A stretch of DNA of 64,000 bases. Origin: Penicillium oxalicum. Taxonomy: Eukaryota; Ascomycota; Eurotiomycetes; Eurotiales; Aspergillaceae. The DNA is taken from assembly GCF_001723175.1 (NCBI RefSeq), contig NC_064652.1, positions 2,976,001-3,040,000 of the forward strand. The letters run 5' to 3'. Positions 52,171 through 64,000 of the stretch are shown piece by piece. The translations under genes were made by a program, and so were the position numbers. The notes beneath the pieces were generated by a model that made no database searches, was not told the origin of the DNA, and saw only the letters and a program-made list of their open reading frames with translations. Within the stretch, counting starts at the first letter, position 1. Every line of letters begins with the position of its first letter.

Positions 52171-55100
52171 ATGGGTGTTCCAAATTGGAGCTGGGCGACT
52201 CTGTTTGCCAATTTGTTGATTCTCGTGGGTATCCTGACCTTTTCGTCCGGCTTCTTCCCCTATAAGCCACTCCTTCCGGGTCTGGCCACTTTCAACCAAG
52301 CCGATCAGGATGCCGTATCTCCGGTTTTCGACAAAATTATATTTATGGTGGTGGATGCATTACGAAGGTAGGCCAAAGACCGCTTTTGATGATCAGCTCT
52401 TTTTTTTGGCACTATTTGATCAAGTTACTCACAAAGCAAGGAAATAGTGATTTTGTATACTCGAATGAATCTGGATTTGCGTTTACACAAAGGTATGTGC
52501 TTCTCGAACGAGTCTGATGGACTTGAACGAGGTGGATTTTCGACGTCCAGGAGCACGCATATATCTCCAAAGGGTAATATGGATCATTGCTAACTTTGCA
52601 ATCAGTCTCATTCGTTCTGGGGTGGCACTGCCCTTTACAGCACATGCTAGCTCACCGACGGTCACCATGCCTCGTTTGAAGGCCATGACTACCGGCTCGG
52701 TCCCCTCATTCTTGGATGTAATTCTAAATATTGCCGAGTCGGACACATCATCCACTCTGGCTTTCCAGGATACCTGGCTGGCTCAATTGAAAGCCCGAGG
52801 CGATCAGCTCGTTATGTATGGGGACGATACTTGGCTGAAGCTCTTCCCTGGGATGTTTGATCGGTCCGATGGCACCACCAGTTTCTACGTCTCGGTGAGT
52901 GATATAATCGTGGCTCTTGCCAAATATAGGGTGACTCGGATTCGTCGAAGCCTAAAATCTGATGAACTAAACCCTCGCAGGATTTTGTGGAAGTTGACCG
53001 GAACGTCACCCGCCACGTTCCGAGAGAGCTGGCGCAAAGTGACTGGTCAGCTATGATCTTGCATTATTTGGGACTAGATCACATCGGTCATAAAGCAGGG
53101 CCTAAAAGGTATGCTCTCGCTCCATTTTATTCGCTCTTATGAAAGGGTCGAAGCTAACAAACTCGTCTAGCTCACACATGCTTCCCAAACAGCAGGAAAT
53201 GGACTCGATAGTGAGCCAAGTATATTCTCAAATGGATTCACAGTCCCATCTTCAATCGACCCTGTTTGTACTGTGCGGCGATCACGGTATGAATGAAGCC
53301 GGGAATCACGGTGGCGCTTCAGCGGGTGAAACGTCACCGGCATTGCTTTTCATTTCTCCCAAGTTTGCGACGCTTGGGTCGAGCCTGGACAGTCCAACCG
53401 AGCCGTTTAATGATCTGCAATACTATCGCACTGTCGAACAAGCAGATATTACCCCAACTCTGGCAGGTCTTTTAGGCTTGCCGATACCCCTGAATAGCCT
53501 AGGCGTGTTCATCCCCGAGTTTCTCGATCTGTGGGACACTGGTAAGATTTCCAACCGCCATACGCTGCTCCAAGTTGTGGAGTGACCTTGTGTACTGACG
53601 CGTAGTTTCAAGAGTCCACAAAGGTTCATGTGTTGTATCGCAATGCTCGGCAACTTCTGAACACGGTCCAGTCCACGTTCCCAGGCGTCACGTTTGCTCC
53701 AGCCAGTCTTGAGAACAGCTGCGCATCAAGCCCTGATTCTGGGATTCAAGGTGCCCAATGTGCATGGTTCCGAGTACTCCAAGACTTCCCGGGTGACGAC
53801 TCGCCGCATGAGAATTTCAAGACTCTGGAGGCGTCCCTTCTTAAATTTTGTCGAATCGCTCAAGATTTGATGAGCAGCACCGCGAGCAATTACGATGTAT
53901 CAAGATTATCAATGGGGTTGCTTGTCACGACCATGGCAGCGCTTCTTGTCTTGCCCACAATCTACCGTGAATGTAGACAGTCAGCACACACTGGCATTTT
54001 TCTAGCCTTTTTGATAATTGGCTACGGAAGTATGATGTTCGCAAGCAGTTACGTTGAAGAAGAGCAGCAGTTTTGGTACTGGATCTGCTCTGGTTGGATG
54101 TTCTATCTGCATACCCGCTACACCACAAACACTCCCTCGTCCGGAGCTACCTTGTTCTCTCTTGATCGCGGCAAATTCGCGACTTTCGGTTTCGCGATTG
54201 CTCACCGACTGACCCGTCGGTGGAACCAAACGGGCCAAAAGTTTGCCGCCGAGCCCGATATTGCTCGGACTTTCTTCCCTGCTCACCCGATGATTTTCTG
54301 GACACTTTTCTTGTTGACTTATACGGACGCGGGAATTCGTCTTTCACGAAACTTGCCATCTACAATCTTGAAGATTGGCGGAGTCGTGTTGACGGCGCTG
54401 GCTTGTGTCTTCAAGCTCAACTTTGTGGCGAACGACTCTCCCGAGTTGCTGGTTGATACAGTTATGTCCAAGATTGCAGATGGGTGGCCGGCAAGTGCTT
54501 CTCTAGTCTTGCAGGCAAGGTTGATTTTCGGTGGACTCGTCTGCTGTGCAGTGCTGGCAACGATGGTCCCAGGTCGATCAAATAGAATGCATGGTGAGAA
54601 GCTTTCCCTCCCTTGATGACCCTCTCGTTTCATTCGCTCAATTCATGCACCGGACTAACAATGTGTCCAAGGCTCGAGCGACCTCTTTCACGAAGCGCTT
54701 CACTTGTTCCTCATGACCCAGTCTCGAGCGACCAATATTCCTCTCTTCCTGGTGTTTCGAGTCGCGGCAGGGTCGTTGGCCTCGATGAAGCTTTCGGGTA
54801 TGGAGGTGACCATCACGACCATGATTCTCCAGTACACAAGCTTCTTCGCATTTGGAGGCTCCAATGCAATCTCATCCGTCGACCTCTCCAGCGCGTATAA
54901 CGGCGTTGGCAGCTATAGCGTAGCCATGGTCGGCATTTTGACTTTTGTCAGCAACTGGGCGGGCCCCATTTGGTGGATATCCGTGGATCATTTGCTGCGA
55001 CCACAGCAAGATGCGTCCCGAGAGAGCCACGATGCGGCTGCCCTGCTCACATTCCATGTTGCGACTTCAGCATTATCTGTCATGGCAGCTTGCACTGCGC

Positions 55101-55234
55101 TGCGAACACATCTGTTCATCTGGACGGTATTTTCGCCCAAATACTTGTATACGATCGCATGGGCAACCGCCAACCATGTTGCAGTGAATCTGCTTGGGCG
55201 CGCCGGTCTCTCGCTTCTCAAGTCTCGAAAGTAG
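52171..55234 (+). CDS. LAS21: GPI ethanolamine phosphate transferase 2, Las21/Gpi7 (857 aa, 7 exons)
   Basis: Exons: 52171-52367, 52448-52492, 52606-52894, 52981-53108, 53171-53541, 53613-54593, 54672-55234. A membrane segment at residues about 7-26 precedes a lumenal alkaline-phosphatase-like domain with metal-binding motifs: VVDALRSDFVYS, then the SSPTVTMPRLKAMTTG nucleophile region, LGLDHIGHKAGP, and LCGDHGMNEAGNHGG. The C-terminal half has many hydrophobic segments (10 or more), as in the family. The enzyme, in the ER membrane, adds ethanolamine phosphate to the second mannose of the GPI anchor precursor; loss in yeast weakens the cell wall. The PTVTMPR and HIGHKAGP forms support Gpi7 over Mcd4 or Gpi13. 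It converges with RMP1, 113 bp away. Confidence 0.94.
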
Positions 55235-55347
55235 ACTTTTTCTTTTGATAGTCGTTAGATCAGTTGAATTTCTCGCACGGCTTGGCTGTTCATTTCGAAT
55301 AATTGATGCAGGTAGACGGTATCCCGTGCATGTCTCCCATGTAATTT

Positions 55348-56108
55348 TCACAGAAGACCACTGAACAAATCATCAATGGCATTTTTCTTCTTTTTGCTTT
55401 TCTTCGCTTTCTTAGGAGGCGGGGCAGTAGCAGTAGCAGTAGCAGTAGCAGTAGCAGTAGCAGCAGCAGGAGGAGTAGGCACATCTACTTCCATACCCAA
55501 CTTCTCTGACTTTTTGCTGGATTTGACAACTCGAGACTCGGGTTCAGGCTGAGATGAGACCGGCCCTGAGATATCAGTGCGACTGACGCGTTCTCCACGA
55601 TCTTCAGTGGGAGTCGATGGAACCAAAAGCGTCTTCTTGACCTGTGGCTTTGGGCGCGTCTCTTCTTTTTCTTTAAGCTTGATGCCCGCCGCCCTGGAGA
55701 AGCGGGACAATGTCGCCATCAGCACAATGCCCAGTGCCATGAACTGATTTTCAGCGACCACTGTCGAGAATGCTCTGTCCGGACAAGAGTCAGCCAAAAA
55801 GTTCAAGTTACGGACGAAATCAGCGGCGCACAACCGTCAGCAGTCCGCTGTGGGACTAATCGGCCGACCTTGCCAGATTGTCATGGGACCTATACATACA
55901 AATAACACCTGGGAATCAGATGCGTCGATAGATACTCCTTATGAGAGACCGGAATAGCGATCCCTGTATCCCGCGACGCGAGATCCCGCGCAGTACGCTT
56001 GAGTTGCGACAACCACTTCCACCATTTTGCTTGACGGTGTTGATTCTTGTTGCGGTGGTAAACAAGATGCAAGATATCGTGTACCGCAAGAATCTCTTGA
56101 GTGTCCAT
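55348..56108 (-). CDS. RMP1: RNase MRP subunit Rmp1 (208 aa, 2 exons)
   Basis: Exons: 56108-55909 and 55774-55348; intron 134 nt (GTGTTA...CAG). The N-terminal half carries the Rmp1 signature: VHDILHLVYHRNKNQHRQAK followed by WWKWLSQLKRTARDL, and after the splice AFSTVVAENQFMALGIVLMA. The rest is disordered and basic, with an (Ala-Thr)n run from a hexanucleotide repeat, and ends PKKAKKSKKKKNAIDDLFSG. Rmp1 is specific to RNase MRP (absent from RNase P), which processes pre-rRNA and some mRNAs. Start chosen at 56108 because it gives the short leader usual in the family and other upstream ATGs are out of frame. Confidence 0.9.
55424..55470. repeat. GCAGTA hexanucleotide repeat inside RMP1
   Basis: About seven and a half tandem copies encode alternating Ala and Thr on the minus strand. 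Slippage here would change protein length by two residues per unit without shifting the frame. Confidence 0.92.
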
Positions 56109-56921
56109 GGCTGTGCTCTTTGACTTGTGGAAAGGGAGTCGTGCAATTGCAGTCTCTACTACAGACTCTGTAGTGTCCTCGGGAGAAGTTGTCGGAGTTG
56201 GGGAGAAATTTGGCGGAGTTCTCCAATTTTTGCGGGCGGGCTCCGCTCAGTGGAAGGCGCCAAGTCCACGCGATGAGTTTATGGAATCCAAGCCTCTCGT
56301 TCGTCCCCATGAAGAGATGGACGACGAGGAAAAATTCAGTTCGTGCCTACTTCGATGGGGCTCTCATAAAACCAGTTCACCGACGTGCGAGCCAAGAAGA
56401 TACCATCATGATTCTGCAAATCATTCAAGGCTTAGTTAGAACTTCGCAGGGGCTACGTTATGGACTTGTGACCGCTTGGCTTACGGCAGGACTACCTACT
56501 TCTTACCTATCTCTTTAATTAATGTACAAATTAAGCGTCGATGGCTGCGTGGTGTTGATCAAAAGGGTGGAAGAGGTACAAAGAAAGTTAAACGGAAATG
56601 AGCTCCAGATATTGTAGCAGCCTATGTCTATGACCATTTAGAAGGAAAAGCGGAAAGGAGATTTTGACAAGTGAAGCTCAAATTGGCAACATTAGACATT
56701 GATGCAACGGCCGGTGCAGTTATCTGAGGGCATGGTTGCAAAAGAAAAATTTGAACGAGTCAAGATCTGAAATATGACAATTGAGGTATTCTCAGGGGAA
56801 AGTCAAGACGTTACTCACACACTGATGCCTTTCTCAGGGCTATCAGAACAGACTGCACCCGGTCCAGCCATCCCCTCGCGCCAATAACGGCTTTTCCAGG
56901 AGCTCTCGCCGTATGAGCTAC
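56109..56921. other. Intergenic, no gene seen
   Basis: RMP1 promoter and the 3' flank of the large disordered gene. Frames at 56101-56439 and 56189-56518 overlap each other and lack domains. Confidence 0.5.
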
Positions 56922-59900
56922 TCAAGGGCCCTCCTGTAATGGCGAGACAAAGACATCGCTCCCAGCCGAGCTTCCTGCAGAACTAGTACGCCAGTCGGTC
57001 AAGTTCGAGGAATATGAATTGCAAAGGCTCTCATCAGGCGCCTCTGCGGGGGTAGGGGAGCTTCCCTGTCGTAGAGCCTGCGTACTGGTATTCTCAGAGT
57101 ACACAGGGTACTGGAGACCATTAATAGGGTCCCACCGGAGACGAGGCCTCACTTGAGAGCTGGGAGTCAATGACTGGTGAGATGGTCGTTCCGCTCGCTC
57201 GTCACAACTTTCTTCGCCACTCAGTCGGATATGAGAGGTCGGGGAGATGAGGTTCGATCCTCTTGGCCGTCGATTCCGAGGGTGGCTTTGCCGCTCATCC
57301 CGGGTGTCAACATCGTCTGCGTCTAGCAGCGGGGACGTGTTGGGGGGGCGGGTGGAAGCTCTCAAGGACGAGCCGCCGACTGGAGCATTCCCGCCCCAGT
57401 ACATCTCACTAAAGGACGGGATTTCGGGCTCGGGCACAGGAGGAACGGACCCGCGCGGGACACCAGAGGCAAAGTCATACGCAGCTTGCGGCGGTAGCTG
57501 GTACGTTGGCCGCACACTGAAGATGTTGTCTGCCCCCAAGAGAAGTGGTCCGGCAAAGCGAGAAGGTGGAACGATCCCATCGGGATTTGGCCCACCAGGT
57601 GCGTTCTCGAAAGCCCGCCGTACTTTCGGACTATCCAAGGTGAGTGCCTGCCGCTGAGGTCGTAGTGGAAGCAGACCATAATCACGACCGTTCCACAGGG
57701 GAGGAGGGCGACGGACATGAGGCACTTCGGTAGATGGCAGCTCCGGATAAGTGACAGTACGCGCTTGCCGTGGTTGTGAGTGATACCCGTGTTCGTTCCA
57801 TGCAGGCGAAGGCTGACGGTCATGAGGCCATTGAGTCGATGGTAGCTCTTGGTCATTGACAGCCTGGGCATGGTCTTGACGTTGTTGACCTTCAATTCCA
57901 TTCCATACAGAAGGCTCCTGCCGCTCGGGAAGAGGGTGATAGACATGAGGCAATTCAGAAGGTCGTGACTCCCGGGGACTCAGAAGCTGAGCATGTCTTT
58001 GACTTTGTCGGTTCCTATTCTCGTTCAATGCAACTGGCTCAGGCCACTCAGGAGGACCGTTCAGCCAAGGGGAAGACCGGTGGTCTGTACGAGGCAGTGC
58101 AGCAGGTAGTGACTCCTGACGACCGAAAGCCTGAAAATGTGTTTGGTGTTGTCGGCCCTCATGCTCGTTCCATCCAGCTGGTTCATACCATTCAGAAGGT
58201 CCACGCCATTCGGGAGGCCCATTCAGCCCTGGAGGAGGGTGGCGGAGGTGATGGACATGAGACAATTCAGCAGGTGGTAACTTCTCGTGATCGAAAGTAT
58301 GGACGTGCATTTGACGTTGATGGTTGCCATGCTCATCCCATGCAGCTGGCCTCTGCCATTCAGTGGGCTCATTCCATCTTTGAGGAGGGTGGTGATCGTG
58401 ATACCATCCAGTAGTCAGGAAGTCCTCATGGGCCCTGTGGCCCTCACGAGAAGGCTTTTGAACACGAGGAAACTCGGCAGGTGGCAGTTCCTGATGATTG
58501 AAAGCCTGAACATGTCTCTGGGGTTGTTGATTCTCAACCTCGTTCCATGCAGCTGTTCCATGCCGCTTGGTTGGAGGATGGTGGGCTTGAGACAATTCGG
58601 CAGCCAGAAGCTCCTCATGGTTGAGAGCCTGAATGTGTCTTTGGCGTCGTTGATCCCCATGCCCACTCCGTGCAGCTGATTCATGCCGTCCAGGAGGTCC
58701 ATGAAGATCAGGATTATGACGCAATACAGCATGTGGGAAGTCCTGGGGATTCAAAGCCCTATCAAGCCTTTGGTGTTGTCTGTTTTGATTTTCTGCCAGC
58801 CCAGGAGGAAGGTGATGTGGGTAAGGCGATTCATCAGGTGGAAGGTTCTCGTGACCGAAGGCCTGAGCACGCGTTTGGCGTTGTTGATGCTCATATCCAT
58901 TCAACCTAGAAGGGTAATGGTGGGCATCGCCTAAATGAACAGGTGGTAGATCCATTTGAAGAAAAGCCTGAGGAAAGTCCCGATGCTGTAAAATCTCGTT
59001 TCCAATGAGCTCAGGTGGAGGTTGGTGGCCAAGAGATGACTGGGCAGCCAGGAGCTCCGGATGGTTAATGGTCTGAGCCTGCTCGACGCGTTGGCGATAA
59101 TGATTGTTGCCCTGCGGGGTCTGAGAATTGTCGGACATTGTTGTTTCATATCGAAGTGATTCAGGAAAGTAACTCCCATTAAAAGGCAGTGGGTACTGAG
59201 GATGGGCAGAGTTGTTTATCAGTGTGTTGAAAGTATTGCGAGCTGCCGTTGCAATATGAGGTGGCTCAGGAAGGTAGATTCTGTTGACAGACACTGTAGG
59301 TGGCAGATGACTTTGATTGTTTGCTAGGAGACTTGCTGCCACATGATGTGGCAGCCCTAAAGGGAACATCTCATTGGCACGCGCTGGGTCTTGACGATGA
59401 CCATGTCGATTTGCCTGGGCATAAACACCATTTTGAGCCGCCATTGTAGCACGCAAATCATTTCTGTTGGCGCGCACTGGGTTTTGGCCGTGACCACGAC
59501 GATTTACCTCGGCATTGTTTGGTCTGGAATGATCTTTTCGGGCATAATTCACTCGGCCTCGATTTTTTCGGGCACGATTTGTCTGTGCGTGATTTTTCTG
59601 GACATTGGGACTGGATGAAGCTGCTGTTGCAGGACGCAGCGGCAATGCGAGATTAAGTCTATTGGGACGCCCTGCATGCTGATGAGGACCATGCTCATTT
59701 GACTGGGCGTGGTTGAAACTCGTTGCTACACCACGCGGCGCTTCATTAACAGGCGCTGAGTGTTGGCGGTGGGTATGACCAATTGCCTGGGAATAGTCCG
59801 GAGTTGCTTCTGCGTCACCCAGCAGCTGAGATGACTCGGTTTTATTGGCAAGCGACGAACTTCGACGCTTACCATGAGCGTTTCTCTGAGCATGAGAACT

Positions 59901-60784
59901 GTTTGAAGTCACTGATGACGAACTAGGAAGCGCGGGAAAATTGATTTCATCGACAAGCCCTGGGTACTGGACATTGTCACGGCTGTTCGCTTGGCGAGCA
60001 ATGGGCCGGCTGTTAGTAGCACGAGCAGGTAGCAAGGTAGGCTGGTTGTTGTCTTGGGTGCGGAGAGGCTTTTGACGATCGTCAATATGCTGGAAACATC
60101 GTTGTCCAGTCCGTAGAAGATTGCGTTGACGAAGATTGACTGGTGGACGCCGTGGTTGGACCCGAGTTTTGAGCTTATCATCGAAACTCCCCTTGCCATA
60201 CTCGCCTGATGCAATGCCATTATGGACTTCAATTGCTCCGGCGGACCGTGTTTTTCGGAAAGACTTCCTCGGTTCGGACGTGGAACTGTGAGCACGTCCA
60301 CTAAAGCGCTGGTGCTGCTCGGGATCGATCAATCTCAATCCAGAATCAGAGACAAGCTCGGGGCGATTCTCATTGTGCAGCTGTTGCTGTGCCTGGACAC
60401 CATCAGAGCGAGGAGGGACACTAGCATTTTTCTGCGCATTTTGTCGTGCGTCTTGTGGTGGATCTTGACGAGGAGACGTTCTAAAAACATTAGTCAATTG
60501 TCCATGAGCCCGACCTCGAGGATTATCAATCAACAGATGCATTCAATGAGACGACCTTCCATGGAACGAAGTCATTTTTGATCATCATCTTTGAGTAATA
60601 TATTGGGCTGGGGAGATTATAAAATACGCGAAGGCTTAGGGCATGCCCGAGGCTGCACTTACCGGAGACTATCCTCATAGTGTCGTGAGGGAGAGACTGA
60701 TCGAACATTGGAATGTTCGGAAACCGAGAAGCTAGTGGACAACGATGGAGAAGAACTCTCATGACGGCGAATGTGGTCAATCAT
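56922..60784 (-). CDS. Unrecognised large disordered repeat protein (1226 aa, 2 exons)
   Basis: Exon 1 is 60784-60663 (MIDHIRRHESSSPSLSTSFS...) and exon 2 60480-56922. The intron donor is GTAAGT and the acceptor is preceded by a TGACTAAT branch and a T-run; the join is in frame. The ORF's own first ATG (60542) lies inside this intron. The protein is rich in His, Pro, Gln, Asn and Arg and should be almost wholly disordered. The region around residues 520-970 is a degenerate tandem repeat of about 40-50 residues built on QRHVQAFNHQELPPAE, a VHHPPP segment and WNE. Earlier parts have NRHGHRQDPARAN-type repeats. No folded domain, signal peptide or membrane segment. Function unknown. Such proteins often scaffold RNA granules or nuclear bodies, but nothing here shows it. 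Confidence 0.7.
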
Positions 60785-62230
60785 GCTGGTGAGACTAAGA
60801 GAGTAAAGTGATGAGTCTTTGAACCAGTGTAGCTGTAGAAGAGCTTTGTTTATTGGAAAGGGAAGGTGTAGAAGAGAGAAGAAGTCGGAACAGAGCTTAC
60901 TTAGACTCGGAGTTCAATATTTCTTTGAGTGAGAAGGAATGGTTGGATGGTGAGAGCAATTCGAAGAGATGATTTGAGCCAAAGGATGGGCTGATACGAC
61001 CAGATGGATGATGGGAACAAATGGATGATGGGAACAAATATCCTTGAGAACTTGTAATCCTGCAGGTGCAAGGATAACTGAGAACCAGTCAGATTGATAG
61101 AATGGTTAGAGAAACTGCGATAGGGAAGATGGTTCAGAGGGGAGGATTTCAAAGAAAGCAAGAGATGTGTGGTTTCAGAAGGACTGTTTATATTCGAGTT
61201 GCAGGTTCTGTCAAAGGCAACGGTACGTGAATCAACGATCAGATTTGAGTATAAAACGTCAACAACACAGCGCTCAAGCAAAGCTATGTTGGATCACTCG
61301 AGCAAGACAGCACGACTAATCGATTGCTTGTCACGGCGACATCATCTAGCAATCGCAAGGCTCAGTGAACTGGGAATCAGGCAGCGGCCAAGGTGGACGG
61401 AACCTCGGTCCATAAAATGACGTTTTATCTATCTGAATGGCCAGAGTTTCAGACAGTGCCAAATTCACTCCGGCCAGTGCACCTTTTCAAACGTCTCGAT
61501 GGTTGATGCATTGAGTATGATGTCCCATGCCGGAATGGTCTGTGTCCTCGAGATTTCTGCAATCTTCCGCCCAGATGAAGGCCGCTTGAAGCTGGACAGA
61601 GTGCAAACTCAAGCTTTAATCAAACTCTGCAGAATTTAGTTCAACATGAGAAAGGCAACGTTCATCACATTCACAGACTTCGGGTGGGCCGGAGCGAAAG
61701 CATTCCTGACGCCATAGGTATTGCTGATCGCTCTTGCGAGTGGAATTCTACTAACATGGTCAGTGATTGTCTCACACGATTTCGTCTTTTTATGAATGTT
61801 TCCTTTGAAAGCTCTCACGAATTTTCCATTAACGACGGGCTGTTAGTCTCCGGTAAAGATCGCCGAGAAGACTGCCGATACTGCCCTGATGAGTGAACAT
61901 TCCTATCATCAAAGAAAACCTCACTGAGATGAGCAGAAAAATAGCATATGCTGACTGCATTATCGTTTCAAAAACAGGAAAATCTTTACGCGATACAGGA
62001 CGAAGAGAGGTATTCGAGCCCTGCCGTGCGTTTCTAGTTCTGAGTGAGAAGATCGCTGTTCGGTTCAGGTCATCTTACATACTCGGTATGGCCCGTGCCA
62101 AGCCATTCCCGAACAGGCGAAAAGCTGGAGGCTTATCGGCACCGCGATAACGATAACACTCTTCCGCGTGAGCTTAATTTTGACGACAGTCCAAGACGAT
62201 CAACCACATTGTGGGGGAGCCGAGGCAAAG
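60785..62230. other. Intergenic, upstream regions of two divergent genes
   Basis: 1.4 kb between the disordered-protein gene and SEC15. A 17-bp direct repeat (ATGGATGATGGGAACAA) occurs in tandem at about 61004-61037. Frames at 60901-61281, 61169-61420, 61684-61896 and 61893-62150 have no recognisable features. Confidence 0.5.
61004..61037. repeat. 17-bp tandem direct repeat
   Basis: Two adjacent identical copies of ATGGATGATGGGAACAA in the intergenic region upstream of SEC15. Confidence 0.75.
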
Positions 62231-64000
62231 ATGGCTTCGCTCAACGGATCCGGTGTTTTGAACCAAGTCAGCTCTACTCATATTGCCTCTGGGCATGTCA
62301 AATACTGACAGAGCTTTTAGATCATCATATCCCCGTCGGACACCGATTATCTGGACCAGCTTATCCCGTCGATTCGTGAGCATAGCATTGGCAACCGAAC
62401 TCCGCAGCTACTCCAATCCCTTGCGCGATTTGCAAGTGACAAGGAGGCCGAGATCGAAAGCATATGTAATACCAATCACCAGGATTTCGTCTCCTCGGTC
62501 AATTCTCTTCTTCGGATCCGCGAGGGAACTGTTTCCCTCACAACCGAGATTCTTGACCTCAACCAGTCAATTCAGACCAGTACAGAACGTCTTGCCGAAC
62601 AGAAGAAGGCACTTGTGGAGTCGCGGAGTCATCGGCAGAATATTGATGAAACCTCACGAGCAATCCGAGACTGTCTTGAAGTCCTGCGCTTGGCCAACCA
62701 AGTCCATGATTTGCTGGCCAAGAAGAATCACTATGCGGCCCTGCGCGCGTTGGAAGAGCTACAGAATGTTCATTTGAAGGGCGTGACACAATACAAGATT
62801 GCAGAAATGATTCAACGATCGGTACCGGCAACACAACGGGCGATTGCAGAGGCTGTCATGTCCGACTTGAACACGTGGCTGTACCGCATTCGAGAGATGT
62901 CACCATTCTTGGGCGAGCTGGCGCTGTTCCATACGGATCAACGCAAGTCGAGGCTCAAAGAACGCGCGGACAAAATCCCGTTCTTGGAGAATTTCAGCTT
63001 GAACTCTGCCATCGAGTTGGTGGCAGATGAAGGCGAAGAGTATGATCTGTTGCAAAACGAAGACCTGCAAGTGCCATTTGCGCCCCTTTTTGAGTGTTTG
63101 CACATCCATCAATCCCTGGGGCAAATGGACAAATTTAGAATCGAGTACGCGAATACACGGCGTCGACAAAAAGACCTGTTACTCCCCGCTTCCGTGACCC
63201 TCGTAGACGAAGATGGCGCGAGTCTCCATAACTTGCTGGAGGAGATGGCTGGGTTTGCCATCGTCGAGCGGGCGACGATGAAGAGGGTTCCAGACTTGAG
63301 ATCTCCGGTTGAGGTATGCAGTTGGCCAACTCTGGTGTCTTTCTGGTGTCTTCCACAGGTTACGTGTGCAAAATCGGGTAGGCTTAGGTTGCTGACAAGC
63401 GTGATAGATCGACGAACTATGGGATTCATCATGCCAAGCTGCGGTTGGTGTCATCTCAAAGGCACTCCATGAAGTGGACAATGCAGAGAGTATTTTGAAG
63501 ACGAAGAACCTGATCGCACTCTTTATGCAGACCATGAATGTATGAGATTTCCTCCCCAGTTCAGAACTGGCTCCCTTGAAGATGCTGACCTGGATCATCG
63601 CTACAGACCTGGGGGTTCTCTGTCCGTGTTTTTGACGATTTTCTACTAAAATTATTCAGCAAGTATGCTGAGCTTCTCAAGAAGCGATTCAGTGACGATT
63701 TCCAAGAGGTAAGCCTTCGAAAACCTCATTAACCATATTTTGTGGTCCTAACCAGTTCAAGATCGTCTCAACCGACGATTACATGCCAATGCCAATACAA
63801 ACCCCAGAGGAATACGAAAAAGTACTCAACGTCAGCTGGTATATTCCTGAGAAGCCAAGGGAGGAACAATCGTACGCAACATCTCAGTCGAGTCTGGTTG
63901 TGGATTGAACTAACTTGGCCCAGATTTCCCTGCATTCTACCGTTCTCCAGGATGTATCCTTTATGCTGCATTGACATCCGTAATTTCCTCAACCAGTTCT
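62231..64000 (+). CDS. SEC15: Exocyst complex subunit Sec15, N-terminal part (cut by window end)
   Basis: Exons in view: 62231-62266, 62321-63313, 63408-63539, 63607-63708, 63756-63871, 63924-64000 and beyond, giving about 485 residues. The start MASLNGSGVLNQ leads into DYLDQLIPSIREHSIGNRTP, then a coiled-coil N-terminal region (LTTEILDLNQSIQTSTERLA), LANQVHDLLAKKNHYAALRA, FLGELALFHTDQRKSRLKE, and after the splices FKIVSTDDYMPMPIQTPEEY and FPCILPFSRMYPLCCIDIRN, the conserved blocks of Sec15. Sec15 links the exocyst to the Rab GTPase Sec4 on secretory vesicles and is needed for polarised growth at hyphal tips. The family is about 770 residues, so roughly a third lies outside. Confidence 0.94.

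Noticed and set aside
57247..58909. Several plus-strand frames (57247-57657, 57965-58414, 58287-58679, 58670-58934)
   Set aside because: They are antisense shadows of the repeat-rich 3.5-kb minus-strand exon.
60481..60542. ATG at 60542 as the true start of the large disordered protein
   Set aside because: It lies inside an intron with a clear branch point and acceptor, and the upstream exon joins in frame.

Overview
The window comes from the nuclear genome of a filamentous ascomycete, most likely one of the Eurotiales (Aspergillus/Penicillium group). The evidence is intron-rich housekeeping genes with short introns (about 55-210 nt), GT...AG borders and visible CTAAC-like branch points, together with an AT-rich repeat island showing the signature of repeat-induced point mutation (RIP): TpA is massively enriched and nearly every internal stop is TAA or TAG standing where CAA, CAG or TGG is expected. 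Gene models below were built by eye; wherever I give exons, their summed length is a multiple of three unless stated.

Region 1, about 1-25,000: a RIP-ruined, nested transposon island. It holds part of a Fot1/pogo-type DNA transposon (1-1096, minus), copia-like gag remnants and two copia-type LTRs, two coherent but stop-riddled frames of unknown family (4560-6540 plus, 6541-7615 minus), a gypsy polyprotein on the minus strand (about 7.9-14.2 kb), a full-length gypsy element with 255-bp LTRs and a 5-bp target duplication (14,922-19,803), and a truncated reverse copy of the same family (20,250-22,561). Eight copies of a GC-rich hAT-type MITE sit on top, six with perfect 8-bp target duplications. 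Two solo LTRs and a Tc1/mariner-type MITE complete the set.

Region 2, about 25,000-34,000: the border between island and gene space. It has a candidate small secreted protein, a divergent pair of bZIP/DUF3425 regulator and NmrA-like protein, a dead Tc1/mariner fragment, a complete RIP-killed Fot1-like element with perfect 50-bp TIRs, and a GT90 glycosyltransferase pseudogene that the element abuts.

Region 3, 34,600-64,000: ordinary conserved gene space. In order: FLX1-like mitochondrial FAD/folate carrier (-), TOM7 (-, five tiny exons), SF3b subunit 4/Hsh49 (+), a DUF2015 protein (-), ribosomal protein eL28 (+, apparent 1-bp frameshift), malate dehydrogenase (+), TRAPP subunit Trs33 (-), a SUMO E3 ligase Siz1/PIAS (-), an LLPH/YBL028C-like protein (+), the GPI ethanolamine phosphate transferase Las21/Gpi7 (+), the RNase MRP subunit Rmp1 (-), an unrecognised 1226-residue disordered repeat protein (-), and exocyst subunit Sec15 (+, cut by the window end). 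These act in separate housekeeping processes (mitochondrial import and transport, splicing, translation, secretion, GPI anchors, SUMO) and do not form a cluster. No tRNA, rRNA or CRISPR array was seen.
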